Below, in pieces: positions 1-10,021 of a stretch of 64,000 bases of DNA (the stretch's first letter is position 1; each line of letters starts with the position of its first letter). Origin of the DNA: Sergeia podlipaevii (lineage: Eukaryota; Euglenozoa; Kinetoplastea; Trypanosomatida; Trypanosomatidae); the NCBI GenBank assembly GCA_030849805.1, contig JASANZ010002235.1, forward strand, positions 25,384-89,383, read 5' to 3'. A program made the position numbers and the translations under genes. The notes under the pieces were generated by a model. That model did no database searches and was not told the DNA's origin. It was given only the letters and a program-made list of their open reading frames with translations.

Positions 1-920
1 CTAACTCAAAAAAAGTACAAGCGGCCCTCCGCTCCCCTAAAGGTGGTCCCACCAACCTTGACGGCAGCAGCAACAGCGAATATCCAAACTCTCCTCCAGT
101 CGTCCCTCAGCGAAGAGCGACGACGTCTATATACACTGGCGAGGATGGCGCTGAGTTGAAGCAGCAGCAGCGCAAGCAGTCAACATCGTTGTCAGTTTCT
201 TTATCTTCGTTGCCCCCACCCCCTCCGTCCTCCCTCTCTTCTCACGCAGCTGCGCGGATGCAGGAGCTGGCCAGGGGCCGCGACACCACCAGTAATAGTA
301 TTACCTCACAGAGCGGTACCGCCGCCACAAGAACGGATACCCAGGGCCGCGCAAGTGTGGAGAACAAAAAAAAGATCACCTTCGGCAATTTCGTTGCTGT
401 GCCGTCGTCTGCTTCTCGGGCAACAACAGGGGGAACCACTCCGAGCTCCAATCCGGACAAGAGCCGTAGCGTCTTTGAGTACCAGAGCACACAACCAAAT
501 GAAAATTCCTCTCGTATTGTCATTTCGGCGCCATACGTCATGAGCAGCGAGCCTGTTTCCTCATTCGCTGTGAAGAGGACAACCCCCTCGCCTCGTCCTC
601 TCTCTCACGTTATCACCACCACGAACACCAGCACGAACAGCGTGACTGTGAAGCAACGTAGCACAATCTCTTCTGTTAGCGGTGGCGTTGCTGCTGCCGC
701 TGTGGCGGGTGGCGCCACCTCACGCGCTGCAGGCTCCCTCTTTCCTCTATCACCTTCTCCCTCTCCTTCTCCTCCCGATACGGTTACAGTGGTAGATGTG
801 CTTGCGTTTGACGAGACGACATCTAAGTTTAGCAGTACGGGTGGTGGTACCTTGCAGCGCGGTGGGGAGCCTAAGTTTGTAAGCGGAGGATCCGCGTCTG
901 TGTCGACCAGGCGTACATGA
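1..920 (+). CDS. Hypothetical Ser/Thr/Ala/Pro-rich protein, 3' part only
   Basis: The frame is open from the first complete codon at position 3 to the TGA at 918-920, so about 305 C-terminal residues of a larger protein are visible and its start lies outside the window. No ATG is needed inside the window, and the first in-frame TTG at 156 should not be taken as a start. The protein is low-complexity: runs of Ser, Pro, Thr, Gln and Ala, including a stretch of alternating Ser-Pro near residue 250 of the visible part. It ends in a Gly/Ser-rich tail with basic last residues. I see no catalytic motif, zinc site or membrane segment. The composition suggests a disordered cytoskeletal or regulatory tail, which is inference only. 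The function is unrecognised. Confidence 0.7.
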   Translation, partial: NSKKVQAALRSPKGGPTNLDGSSNSEYPNSPPVVPQRRATTSIYTGEDGAELKQQQRKQSTSLSVSLSSLPPPPPSSLSSHAAARMQELARGRDTTSNSITSQSGTAATRTDTQGRASVENKKKITFGNFVAVPSSASRATTGGTTPSSNPDKSRSVFEYQSTQPNENSSRIVISAPYVMSSEPVSSFAVKRTTPSPRPLSHVITTTNTSTNSVTVKQRSTISSVSGGVAAAAVAGGATSRAAGSLFPLSPSPSPSPPDTVTVVDVLAFDETTSKFSSTGGGTLQRGGEPKFVSGGSASVSTRRT

Positions 921-1565
921 TAGGCTCTGGCCAATAGCGTAGTGTTGGAAGAGGGGGGAGGGGGGAGAGGCATTGAAACAATAACAGGAAGAGAGTTTGT
1001 TGACTGTGTATGATGGCGAGTATCAAAAGGGGGGGGGTGGCCAGATATGTGATTCTTCTTATTATTGTTCTATAAACTTGAATCAAAGTTGAGCACCAAG
1101 CAAGGAAAGAGGGGGGGGGGCTGGCGGCTTGACTTGACTTGACGATAGCGATTACTAGCACCCGGCATGTAGTAGTAGCACTGCATGGGAGAAGTCGTGC
1201 AACTATGTATGAGGGAGATGCAAAAGGAAAAAAAAAGTAACAATAATAATGTTTCCTAGCAGGCTGACTTAGAGGGAGAAATATATATATATGATTTACT
1301 GCTATGTTATGATTAGCACAATACCTCTTATAGGTGTGTCATTATACATTTTTTTTTTGTTGTTGTTAGTTTACCATGTGTATGCGCGCCTTGTATTTTT
1401 TTTATTTTATTTTCTTGATTTACCGTGTATTGCACCGGAGAGACAGATCGCGGTGGTACACTTCATGCTTGAAGCAAATGCAAAATAAAAAAAGAAAGGA
1501 AGAAAATAGTGTGGGGAAGAAATGAAAAGAGTAGGGATGAAGAAGAAAAGGGAGTGAGAGAGATG

Positions 1566-1594
1566 AACAACAACAACAACAACAACAACAACAA
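1566..1594. repeat. (AAC)n microsatellite
   Basis: About ten tandem AAC/CAA units in the spacer. Read on the other strand they would give a Cys run, which explains a spurious minus-strand frame here. Confidence 0.9.
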
Positions 1595-2467
1595 ATATAT
1601 ATGTGAAAGAATAAATGGAAGAGGTAAGTGAAGTGCAACTCTATTTTTTTTGTATGGACTTCGTTAACTTTACCACTCACAGTTTTCCTTTTTTTTTTGT
1701 TTTTGCCTATTTTTTTTTTTTCATTTTCATTTCTCTCTTTTTAAAGGACCTACTTTGACTGACATCCATCTTTTGCCCAACACTTTCTTTGTATAAACTG
1801 AGTCAGAGAGCAGACAACAACATACAAGAATATTATACTATAGGTATGAGCTGCGTTGTACTGTTTCCGTTATATATATATATATATTATCTTTTTCTAT
1901 CAATAAAATATTTTCTATTATTTTTTCTTTGTTGTTGTTGTTGTGTTGAATGAGTTTTTTTTTTTTCTCCCCAACCCCCCTCCCTTGCTGATCGTGTTTT
2001 TGTGTGTTCATTTTAATTATATGAATTTCTTTTCGTTGTTTACTTGTTGACCTTTATTTATATACATATATATTAAAAATGAAGAGGCAGAGATATCAAT
2101 TTCAGGAATATTTGATTTAATTGCTGAATGAGTTCGAGTTTTAAAAATAGTTTGTGGTGACGATACCTATGTTCCTTGCAACAAGTGTATCATACAACTC
2201 TGCTTCTTTTTGTCTTATCTCTCTTCTTCTTCTTTTTTTTTTTTCTCCGTTTGATTTTCTGATTTTCTGATTTTTTTATTTATTTTATGAAAGTGAAACA
2301 ATTACCCGCGCGCTCGCTTTGTGTTTGCACACGTACACAAGCAGCAGTCACATACAGACAGATACACACACACACACATCTATCTATCTATATATTGTGA
2401 AGCCTCTACTAATTTGGTGAGGCACATTAGTACATTTCTCTAAGAAACAATACAAGTTGATCATCAA

Positions 2468-2486
2468 TTTTTTTTTTTTTTGTGAG
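2468..2486 (+). promoter_or_regulatory. Probable trans-splice acceptor for the cold-shock-like gene
   Basis: A run of 14 T ends at 2481 and the first AG follows at 2485-2486, leaving a 5' leader of about 25 nt before the ATG at 2512. This placement argues against the GTG at 2482 as start, since that codon lies on the acceptor itself. Confidence 0.55.
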
Positions 2487-2511
2487 AAAAGAACGAGTAA
2501 AAGGGGATACG

Positions 2512-5061
2512 ATGGACCCGCAGGCCAAGAGGACTAGAGTCGTCTCTACCAAAAACTTGTTTGATGACGTATTTGATTGCATTCCAGCTGATGTTTCTCT
2601 AGACTTTGGAGCTTCCTCACTGAAGGAGGAGCTTGCACTCGTCGCAGCAGGCCTGGCACCACGCGGCGGTGCCACGAGGGCGAGCACAACAGCTGGAGGA
2701 GGAGGAGGAGGTAATATCAAAGGCAGTGGCAGCAGCGCTATCATTATGCGTAGTGCTCTCGACGAGGGCGACGACGATTATGACAACGAGTTGTTTAGCG
2801 CGGATAACTCGGGCACCGAACGACCTGCCAGCAGCACTGCGACAACACTGCCTGCAGCGGGGCCACTGTTTGCACGACTTGCGCCGTCCAGTCTTGAAGT
2901 GCATGGCAGTAGCCGAGCGCGTGCTGGAGGCGCAGGCGGTAGTGGCGGCGACAGCGGCTCGAGTAGTAGTGGTGGAGGCTTTACAATTGCAATGGATGAG
3001 CAGGACGCAGCGGTGATTGAGGCTACCAAGTACGCCACATATGTGGCCCAGGTGCGTGCACAAGAGCACGCGGATCAGCAGAAGCGCTTAGAGGACGAGG
3101 GGAGGTCCGTTGCTGCGGGCGTGGTACGCGATGACGATCTCGGGGGCAGTGCGGGTGTTGCTTCTGTTTCTGTTTCTGGCTCCAATGTTGCTGCTGCACG
3201 TGCGTCACAGCCTTCACACGCGACGAGGGGCTGGCGTGGGAAGGATAGACAAGGAGGCGTCTCTGCGGGTACAGTGGACGAGCAGCAGCAGCAGCAGCAG
3301 CCCCAACCAGCGTCAAGGGACAGACAACAACAGCAGAGGGCAGACATTACAGCTGAGGAACAGCTCATGCTGATGCCCCCAGGATTGTCCACGCTCTACA
3401 ACGGTCAGTGCGCCATGTTTCGGCACAGGAAGGGCTTTGGCTTCATATCACCCGATGTTGGAGGCCCAGATGTGTACTTCACAGGGGACAACGTCGTGTA
3501 CACGTTCACTCGACTGGCGCTCAAGCAGTATTACGAGAGCCGGCAGGAGCCTGTGCCAGCTTGTGTGCTGAGAGGGTTACCCCCGATGGAAGACGAGGCG
3601 GAAGAAACATCATCATCGTCGGCAGCAGCAGCAGCAGTAGAGGGAGAGAGAGAGGGAGAGGAGGGACGTCAGAAGAGCAATGCCGTCGCACAAACCGAGG
3701 GAGGTTCTGTGAAGGATGAGGAAACCAGCGTGAATACCAGTGGCGTCCTTCATCAAGGCGAGCCGCATCAGCAGGATGGCACTAGTGAGAAGGCTGGAGC
3801 TGCAGTTCTGGCGTCCAAGACGGAGGCTTGTGATGAGGTGCAGACAGGCGCATCGCACACCGCTGAGAAGGCCGAAGAAGACAATGATGAGGAGGAGGAG
3901 GACCAGCAGCTGCATCCAAAACAGCAACAGCAGCAAAGGCATAGTAGCGACGGTGTCTTGGGTGATGGCACGGCAGTTCTCGCGATGCAGGACGGCGAAG
4001 GTGATGCAGACGTACCGTCCGCAAAAACCGTACCACGCATTACGCGAGCAGAGGTGGAACTTGCCGTCAAGGCGGCCACGTTGCTCACCCCAGCGTTTGC
4101 TCAGCTTCTCGTATGGCAGTTAGAGTGTGGTCTTACAAGTAGTGCCTGTCTGGCACATACGCACGGTGACCCGAACAGTCATCACGGTGGTGGTGGGTGT
4201 GTGACGTTCAGAGACCGGGTAACCTTCACAGTACATCGCAACCGTGCAGTGCGAGTTGGCAGCAGTCGACTGCTGAGAGCGGAGCACATTCGTGGCCCAC
4301 AGGAGTGCGGATACGCCACCGCGGTGGAACAGGCCTGGTTTTGTGGCCTGTTTCCTCATGCTATCGGCTTCAAGGCGGAGGGGGATCGTGGCGAGCGACG
4401 GCTCAAGCAGAGCGGCGCGGGGTCTCACCGTGGCGGTGGTGATCGCGATCGAGGAGCCGAAGGGGGGGACCAGCAGCAGCAACATCAAGGCAGGACCGCA
4501 GATGGAGAGAATGCGTCTGAGGCCGCACCGCCAGGTGAAGAAGGCGGCGCGAGTACCGCAGAGCAGCTGGAGGAGTCATCCATGAAGGGTTGCGGCATTG
4601 TAAGATACACCGGTACGGTGCGCACGTACGACTGTGATGAGCAGAGGGGTTACATTCACCCAGATGAGAGACAAACAATTGATGTGCTGTTCTTCAGCGA
4701 CACGGTCGTGTGGGATGCGGCGCACCCGGCGCCACGGCGGACGGTGACGGAGCGGATGCGTGTGAACTACAGCGTCTGCAGCAAGGAGAACAACAAGTAC
4801 GTGGCGACGCTTATCACTTCAGCAAAGGACGACAGACCAATGAAAAGCGACAATATTGTACTGGCGGAGGAGTTCACATCGGAGCGTACTGGGCGACGTG
4901 GTGGTGGTATGGGTGGACAGCGAAACGCGGGTGGAGGCCAAAACGCCGGGGGCGATGGTGTGGAGAGAGGCCATGGCGCTGCTGAAGAGCGCAAGCGGCA
5001 ACGCGAGGAGGAGGAGGAGGAACTGCTTCTCTTTGATGATGCAGACTACAACATGATGTGA
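2512..5061 (+). CDS. Protein with two cold-shock-domain-like motifs, putative RNA-binding
   Basis: 849 residues from the ATG at 2512; the frame is open a little further upstream but only through a GTG on the splice site. Two segments resemble cold-shock (OB-fold) nucleic-acid binding modules. Near residues 300-325 an RNP1-like KGFGFISP is followed by an RNP2-like DVYF. Near residues 700-730 RGYIHPD is followed by DVLFF. Between and around them lie acidic, Gly, Ser and poly-Gln stretches (for example near 265 and 475), so most of the chain is probably disordered. The C-terminus is Gly/Arg-rich and then Glu-rich. Family knowledge: cold-shock proteins bind single-stranded RNA or DNA, and trypanosomatid members act in mitochondrial or cytoplasmic RNA metabolism. 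I see no clear mitochondrial presequence. The role as an RNA-binding regulator is inference. The two motifs are diverged from bacterial CspA. Confidence 0.6.
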   Translation: MDPQAKRTRVVSTKNLFDDVFDCIPADVSLDFGASSLKEELALVAAGLAPRGGATRASTTAGGGGGGNIKGSGSSAIIMRSALDEGDDDYDNELFSADNSGTERPASSTATTLPAAGPLFARLAPSSLEVHGSSRARAGGAGGSGGDSGSSSSGGGFTIAMDEQDAAVIEATKYATYVAQVRAQEHADQQKRLEDEGRSVAAGVVRDDDLGGSAGVASVSVSGSNVAAARASQPSHATRGWRGKDRQGGVSAGTVDEQQQQQQPQPASRDRQQQQRADITAEEQLMLMPPGLSTLYNGQCAMFRHRKGFGFISPDVGGPDVYFTGDNVVYTFTRLALKQYYESRQEPVPACVLRGLPPMEDEAEETSSSSAAAAAVEGEREGEEGRQKSNAVAQTEGGSVKDEETSVNTSGVLHQGEPHQQDGTSEKAGAAVLASKTEACDEVQTGASHTAEKAEEDNDEEEEDQQLHPKQQQQQRHSSDGVLGDGTAVLAMQDGEGDADVPSAKTVPRITRAEVELAVKAATLLTPAFAQLLVWQLECGLTSSACLAHTHGDPNSHHGGGGCVTFRDRVTFTVHRNRAVRVGSSRLLRAEHIRGPQECGYATAVEQAWFCGLFPHAIGFKAEGDRGERRLKQSGAGSHRGGGDRDRGAEGGDQQQQHQGRTADGENASEAAPPGEEGGASTAEQLEESSMKGCGIVRYTGTVRTYDCDEQRGYIHPDERQTIDVLFFSDTVVWDAAHPAPRRTVTERMRVNYSVCSKENNKYVATLITSAKDDRPMKSDNIVLAEEFTSERTGRRGGGMGGQRNAGGGQNAGGDGVERGHGAAEERKRQREEEEEELLLFDDADYNMM

Positions 5062-6019
5062 CCTTGTCTTTTGAGAGACATGTGGGTACGTATATGGGTG
5101 ATAGTAAGCAACACCGCCCTCTCTCTCTTCTTCCACTTGCGGCCTTTTATAATATATCTATATTTGCCAGCAGTTGAGTTGATGCTTACCTGACTATGAT
5201 TCCTTCAAGGGCGAACTGTATTTTAGGTAACAAATTTTCTTCCAAAATGCAGAAGTTCAGTTGCTTTCATATCATTAATTAACCAGGAAGTACCACTGAC
5301 TTCTCTCACGCGACGTATGCACACATTCCGCACTGAACATATCTATATCTATATTTATTAGCAACTGCTATACCAGTTATTCATATCTCATTATTTTTTT
5401 CTATCTCTTTTTTTTTTTTTCTCTCTCTCTCGTTTTCACTGGACAAATCTTTGAAGAAAAGGAGGAAGCTATTCTGTAAGGAGAATAGTTTTTGTTTGCT
5501 TCTTCTCTCTCCCGCTGTGTTCTCCCCCTTTTTTTATTTTTTTTTTTTGAAAATTTTTTTGTCTTCTCCAGACTGTTTATTATAAACTAATATATATACT
5601 TTCGAACGGGGAGTATCTACACACTACTATACATTCACGCACGAATCTATTTTTAAAGGGGTTTTTACCTGCATTTTTTTTTTCATGTTTCATTATTGAC
5701 GGTACTACAAACTTTTTTTTCTTTGTGTTGTATTTCTTTTTTTTTTGCTCTGTGTTACATATTGTTTAACGATAATATTCGTTGCAGGTATTTTTGTCTC
5801 TCTCCACACACGCACACACGCACCTATTCCTCTCGTACAGCAAGGAGGGGGAGGGGGGCGGAGCACTTTGTGTATGTTAAGACACGCATATAAGTAACCA
5901 TTTAATATATATAGACGCTCTTTGAACAAAACAACACACGCAAACGTCATTTCTTTCTTTTTTAAAAAATAAAATAAAAAATAAAAATATTTGTACAGAT
6001 ACTCTACATTGCTTGTTAA
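5062..6019 (+). other. Intergenic region, about 0.96 kb, no gene seen
   Basis: AT-rich with T runs at about 5409-5420, 5541-5549 and 5674-5682 and short TA repeats. No conserved frame. Ends in the acceptor of the first ABC gene. Confidence 0.6.
5950..5998 (+). promoter_or_regulatory. Probable trans-splice acceptor for the first ABC gene
   Basis: Pyrimidine tract at about 5950-5963, then an A-rich stretch without AG until CAG at 5996-5998, only 21 nt before the ATG at 6020. Confidence 0.5.
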
Positions 6020-9000
6020 ATGTCACCACGCTCATGCGGTAGCGGCGGTGCTTCACCGCCATGGCATCACTTAAGACGAGGACCTCGATTTTTTGGCCCG
6101 AATTGTGTCTTTCAAAAAGTTCCAAATTTTCTTCAGATCGATGATGCCAACATTGTGCTCCGCCTTGGAGTTCTGCTCGTGGCGGCAGAGCTCACCTATG
6201 GCGTTTCGCTCGGGATTCGCGCTATGAGGATGAGATGTAGAAGAAAAGAGGAGGAGCGACGGTGCTTTGAGCAGCAGCAGCAGCAAGTTGAACACGCCCT
6301 CGCCAAGTTGGAGGGAGAGGAGGACGCTACAATGATTGAATCTGCTGAAGAGGATACGCAAGAAAGCATTCCACTGTCACGTGCGCATGCCCGACACCCG
6401 TCTGACTCACCTCGGCGAGAAAGGGGGGAGGAGGTTTCCAGACCAGCATCTCCGAGCCCATGTTTCTCGTCGGCATCCGCCATCATGACCCCGTGGGCAC
6501 GCATACAACACTACTGGGACCTGACGCAGAGCGCCATCAGTACTGGTATACACAAAGCACCAGGGAAAACAATCGCGATCAAGTCCATCGGCGCCTTCTC
6601 CGCCTCTACGGCAGACGGTATAAGTGGCAAGGACAGACTCACACGTGTTCATGAGTCCTTGCTGGTATTGCCAGAGGACAGCTGCTTTTTTTATGAATCA
6701 GCGCCACTTGCACAAGCGGACAGTGGGATGGACGGCGATACTAACGAGAGCTGGAAAGCAAATGCCGTAGATAATCTTTGGGACACGTTGCACTTGATTT
6801 GGGCTGATCGCGTTCGCTACACTGTCAACACGGATGAAATACGTTCTCTCCTACTTGCCTGTCCTGCGTTTTCAGCGTCGATGGTGGTGTCGTGCTCGCC
6901 GTCCCCATATCCTTCGTCCGTTTCTGGGAGGTCCTCTCCGAAACTGGAGCTCACACAGCAGAGGTGCGAGGTGGCTGCTGCCAACCTGGCGATTATGTGG
7001 TTCCTTACTCACCTGCGCGCCGTGTACGATGCGCTCGTGGTGCGCGGTGACACCAACCGCTGCAGCGACGAGCTTGAGGAGCTGACCACGCACCGCGCTG
7101 AACTATACCGACGATTTATTGAGCCGACCCTGTCGGCACATACACAGCGACGTTACAACGAAAGGGACTTGACGTCCACCATGGTGTTTGGGAGAAGCTT
7201 TATATATGCAACGGCAAGCAACGCTGATGCACACGGTGATATTCCCACTAGTGGCCAGTTGGCGTGCTCTCCGGCGGGCTGCTGGGCGATCATGACTGCG
7301 GCAGAGACGCGGTTGCGTCGGCTGCACCGTACCATGTCCTTCGGTGCCCTAGTGAGTCTGTTCCGGTATATGTATGCGACATCACACGCCAAGTTAGCCT
7401 CCTCCGTTCTGCTGGGCATCCTTACTGGCGTGTCATCGAGGGTGGCGGAGACGGGAGTGCAGGCCCGGGAACATGTGAGTACTCTACTTACCCAATACTA
7501 TGGCAGTGACTCCTCCACCTCTTCGGGTGGAAGTAAAGGTTGTATTGGGGGAGAGGAGAGGTCGCTGTCAAATACCTCACCGCCCTGCTCTACTCCCAGC
7601 GCTCCTGTTGTGTATCGAGTCGTTGCGCTATGTTCCTTTGAGCTTGTTCGGCTTGCTATCAACGTGGTGCTCTCTCAAGGCACGCATCAATACATCACCG
7701 CAATGGCGTCGCAGCGCAGGGACTTGGTGAAGGCAGAGGTGTATAACGCCTTGACGCATCTCCCGATGGCCTACTTTGATCTTCATTCATACGACGAGAT
7801 CGAGGAGATGGTATACTACGTCAACGACATGGAAGGTATGGACGTGCATGTGCATCAATTTCTGTACACCGCCGCCACATCGCTTTTGGCGATGAGAGCG
7901 GCACTGATGCCTCTTACAGGGCGTGCGCGTGCCCTCATAATTGCCTCGGTGGCCGCCTCTCATCTCATTCGCGCTGGTGGGTCCGTCATTGGACGGTGGT
8001 ATAGACGATGCCAGTCGGAGGGGACGCTCCCGTGGTTCTTTGCGGATCAGTACGCCGCTGCGATTGCGGGGCAGGAGCTGGATGCGCGCCAGATTGAGGA
8101 GAACTTCGAGAGTGCAGGACGCAAGGATGGTATCATGCTGCGAGGTCTAGAGATTATTGCTGCTCTGCCGCAACTCCGCCCTTACGGCGCGGATGTCGAC
8201 CTTATGGGGTGGTGGAACCAACATGTCTCAGGACTGGGTCGCATGAGCGGCGACCGCACGTTGGTGTGGATTCATCGTCCCCAGGGGAAGCTGCTGCCGG
8301 CGCTTGGGAAGGCCTTCTTATCCCTTACGGACTGGCTCCTCCCCCTCTTAGTGTCCGCCTATGGTGCAGGCTCTAGCACCACTTCCAGATTGAGCGGCAG
8401 CAACGCCGCCACCGTGTCCTTCCATATGATGGCGGGTATGACGGCGGTCGGAGCGGCGGTTGACGTGGGTCTAGATGCACGCCGTGTACTAGACGTGGTG
8501 CTGTGCAATGCCTACAAGGCCAGCGTACTGGAAAATGTCTGCAACCCGCGCTGCTGGGAGGTCAGTGTAGACCCACTCGCCAGGGAGGATGAAGAGGGCA
8601 GCAACGAAGGCGGCGGGGGGAGTGCTGAGACATCTTTTGCTTCCGGTACTGCCGCGATGGATAGCCCAAAGAAGGGCCCCGAAAGTGTCATGGCATCGTA
8701 CGAGTATACAGTGCGCCGAGTGGTGCTGCACGATGTCCAGTTTCGCTATCCATCGGCTCCTACGGTGGACGTCTTCCACACGCCTCTCTCCGCAAACATT
8801 CTTCTGCAAGACCCAGAGACCGGCGTTGGCAAGCTGGTGTGCCTAGCTGGGCCGAGCGGCTGTGGTAAGTCCACTGTACTGAGCCTCCTGCTGGGACTTT
8901 ACACTGATTACTTTAACAGCTCTTCAGGAGCTTCCCACGCAGACCCCCTTAGTCAGCGAGGCATATCTACAGATGATTCTGAGGAGGGGAAGTCGCCTTT

Positions 9001-9697
9001 TGAGAGGCAGCAGGGTCCACCACGTGTGGAGCTGGAGCTCGTGTACAGTACACCGCTGCGAGGCCCAGGTGACCACTCTGGTGTCTCTACGCTGCTTCCG
9101 TCACCATTGACCTCACGTAAAGCACCATCACCTTCTACGACCGACACAGCAGCAGCAGTATTAGCGGATGAGTCAGCTATTTTGTTGCCTGTGCACTCGA
9201 TACTCCCCGCGATGTTGCGCAGACGTCTTTTTAGTTATGTGCCGCAGCAGCCTAGCATCTTCCCTGGTGCCACCATCGCACACAACATATCCCTAGACGG
9301 CTACGTGTCTCTTGAGGAGCAAAAGCTTCTTCATCGAGCCCAGCTCTGCGCTGATCTTGCGTACTGTGATTACATCCACAAGTTTCCTCAAGGACTTTTA
9401 ACTCCGATTGGTGACTCTTCTTCTCCGTGGTCAGCGGGTGGCGGCGTTGGTGGGGCGGTGCGGCTCAGCGGAGGCCAAGCGCAGCGACTGATGGTGGCGC
9501 GTGCGCTCTACCGTGGCGGTGGGGTGCTGCTCATGGATGAGCCGACGGCTAACTTAGATAGCGAAACGCGCGCCGCGGTGATGCGAGAGTGGCGTCAGTT
9601 GCTTGCCAATGGGACTATAAAGGGCATACTCTGTGTCACACACGATGAAGCCGTTATTGCTGCTGCCGATGAAGTAGTGAGGATTGGAGAGAAGTGA
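6020..9697 (+). CDS. ABC transporter-like protein with intact nucleotide-binding motifs
   Basis: 1225 residues, one C-terminal ATP-binding cassette behind a membrane region. Cassette motifs are canonical: Walker A GPSGCGKST with K950, Q-loop Q1076, signature LSGGQ at 1149-1153, Walker B LLMDEP with D1173/E1174, and switch His H1208. A hydrophobic segment lies near residues 48-70. Further membrane-like helices appear from about 310 to 700. Near 580 a segment with HLPMAYFD followed by a Glu/Asp-rich helix resembles the coupling region of type I exporter domains. Between Walker A and the Q-loop there are 126 residues instead of about 40, filled with a Ser/Pro-rich low-complexity insertion. It is followed 1.4 kb downstream by a paralogue with degenerate motifs. 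The substrate and membrane are unknown; an ABCB-like half-transporter is the closest architecture, but the long N-terminal region is atypical. Confidence 0.75.
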   Translation: MSPRSCGSGGASPPWHHLRRGPRFFGPNCVFQKVPNFLQIDDANIVLRLGVLLVAAELTYGVSLGIRAMRMRCRRKEEERRCFEQQQQQVEHALAKLEGEEDATMIESAEEDTQESIPLSRAHARHPSDSPRRERGEEVSRPASPSPCFSSASAIMTPWARIQHYWDLTQSAISTGIHKAPGKTIAIKSIGAFSASTADGISGKDRLTRVHESLLVLPEDSCFFYESAPLAQADSGMDGDTNESWKANAVDNLWDTLHLIWADRVRYTVNTDEIRSLLLACPAFSASMVVSCSPSPYPSSVSGRSSPKLELTQQRCEVAAANLAIMWFLTHLRAVYDALVVRGDTNRCSDELEELTTHRAELYRRFIEPTLSAHTQRRYNERDLTSTMVFGRSFIYATASNADAHGDIPTSGQLACSPAGCWAIMTAAETRLRRLHRTMSFGALVSLFRYMYATSHAKLASSVLLGILTGVSSRVAETGVQAREHVSTLLTQYYGSDSSTSSGGSKGCIGGEERSLSNTSPPCSTPSAPVVYRVVALCSFELVRLAINVVLSQGTHQYITAMASQRRDLVKAEVYNALTHLPMAYFDLHSYDEIEEMVYYVNDMEGMDVHVHQFLYTAATSLLAMRAALMPLTGRARALIIASVAASHLIRAGGSVIGRWYRRCQSEGTLPWFFADQYAAAIAGQELDARQIEENFESAGRKDGIMLRGLEIIAALPQLRPYGADVDLMGWWNQHVSGLGRMSGDRTLVWIHRPQGKLLPALGKAFLSLTDWLLPLLVSAYGAGSSTTSRLSGSNAATVSFHMMAGMTAVGAAVDVGLDARRVLDVVLCNAYKASVLENVCNPRCWEVSVDPLAREDEEGSNEGGGGSAETSFASGTAAMDSPKKGPESVMASYEYTVRRVVLHDVQFRYPSAPTVDVFHTPLSANILLQDPETGVGKLVCLAGPSGCGKSTVLSLLLGLYTDYFNSSSGASHADPLSQRGISTDDSEEGKSPFERQQGPPRVELELVYSTPLRGPGDHSGVSTLLPSPLTSRKAPSPSTTDTAAAVLADESAILLPVHSILPAMLRRRLFSYVPQQPSIFPGATIAHNISLDGYVSLEEQKLLHRAQLCADLAYCDYIHKFPQGLLTPIGDSSSPWSAGGGVGGAVRLSGGQAQRLMVARALYRGGGVLLMDEPTANLDSETRAAVMREWRQLLANGTIKGILCVTHDEAVIAAADEVVRIGEK

Positions 9698-9715
9698 GAG
9701 AAAAGGGGAGGGGGG

Positions 9716-9716
9716 N
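9716..9716. other. Ambiguous base in the assembly
   Basis: A single n within a G run 19 nt after the stop of the first ABC gene. It does not affect any coding call. Confidence 0.95.
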
Positions 9717-10000
9717 ACGGGAGTGATGACGTTGAGAAAAAAAAAATAGAGGTAAGCTTGGGTTCTCGTGCCGTATGATAGCGAGGAGTATATGCGTAAG
9801 GATGTGCAGCGTCAGCGCACCTCTGTATATATGCGTAGAGGTAAGTATAATGTTACCCACACGATTTGCATATATATATATATTTATGTACTCCACTTTC
9901 TTTTTTCTCGCATGCTTTCACATGTTTCTCAAAATAAAACCTCGCTATTTTTTTTTCGTTTTCAGCCTATCTATATTTTACATTTTCTTGTGTTTGTGTC

Positions 10001-10021
10001 TGTGTGTGTGTGTGTGTGTGT
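10001..10021. repeat. (TG)n microsatellite
   Basis: About ten tandem TG dinucleotides in the spacer. Confidence 0.9.

Larger units (their letters stand above)
921..2511 (+). other. Intergenic region, about 1.6 kb, no gene seen
   Basis: AT-rich spacer with many T and A runs, an (AAC)n microsatellite near 1566-1594, short TA repeats near 1872-1886 and a CA repeat near 2367. Reading frames here are short and built of homopolymer translation. It probably holds the 3' UTR of the upstream gene and the polypyrimidine tract (2468-2481) of the next one. Confidence 0.6.
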
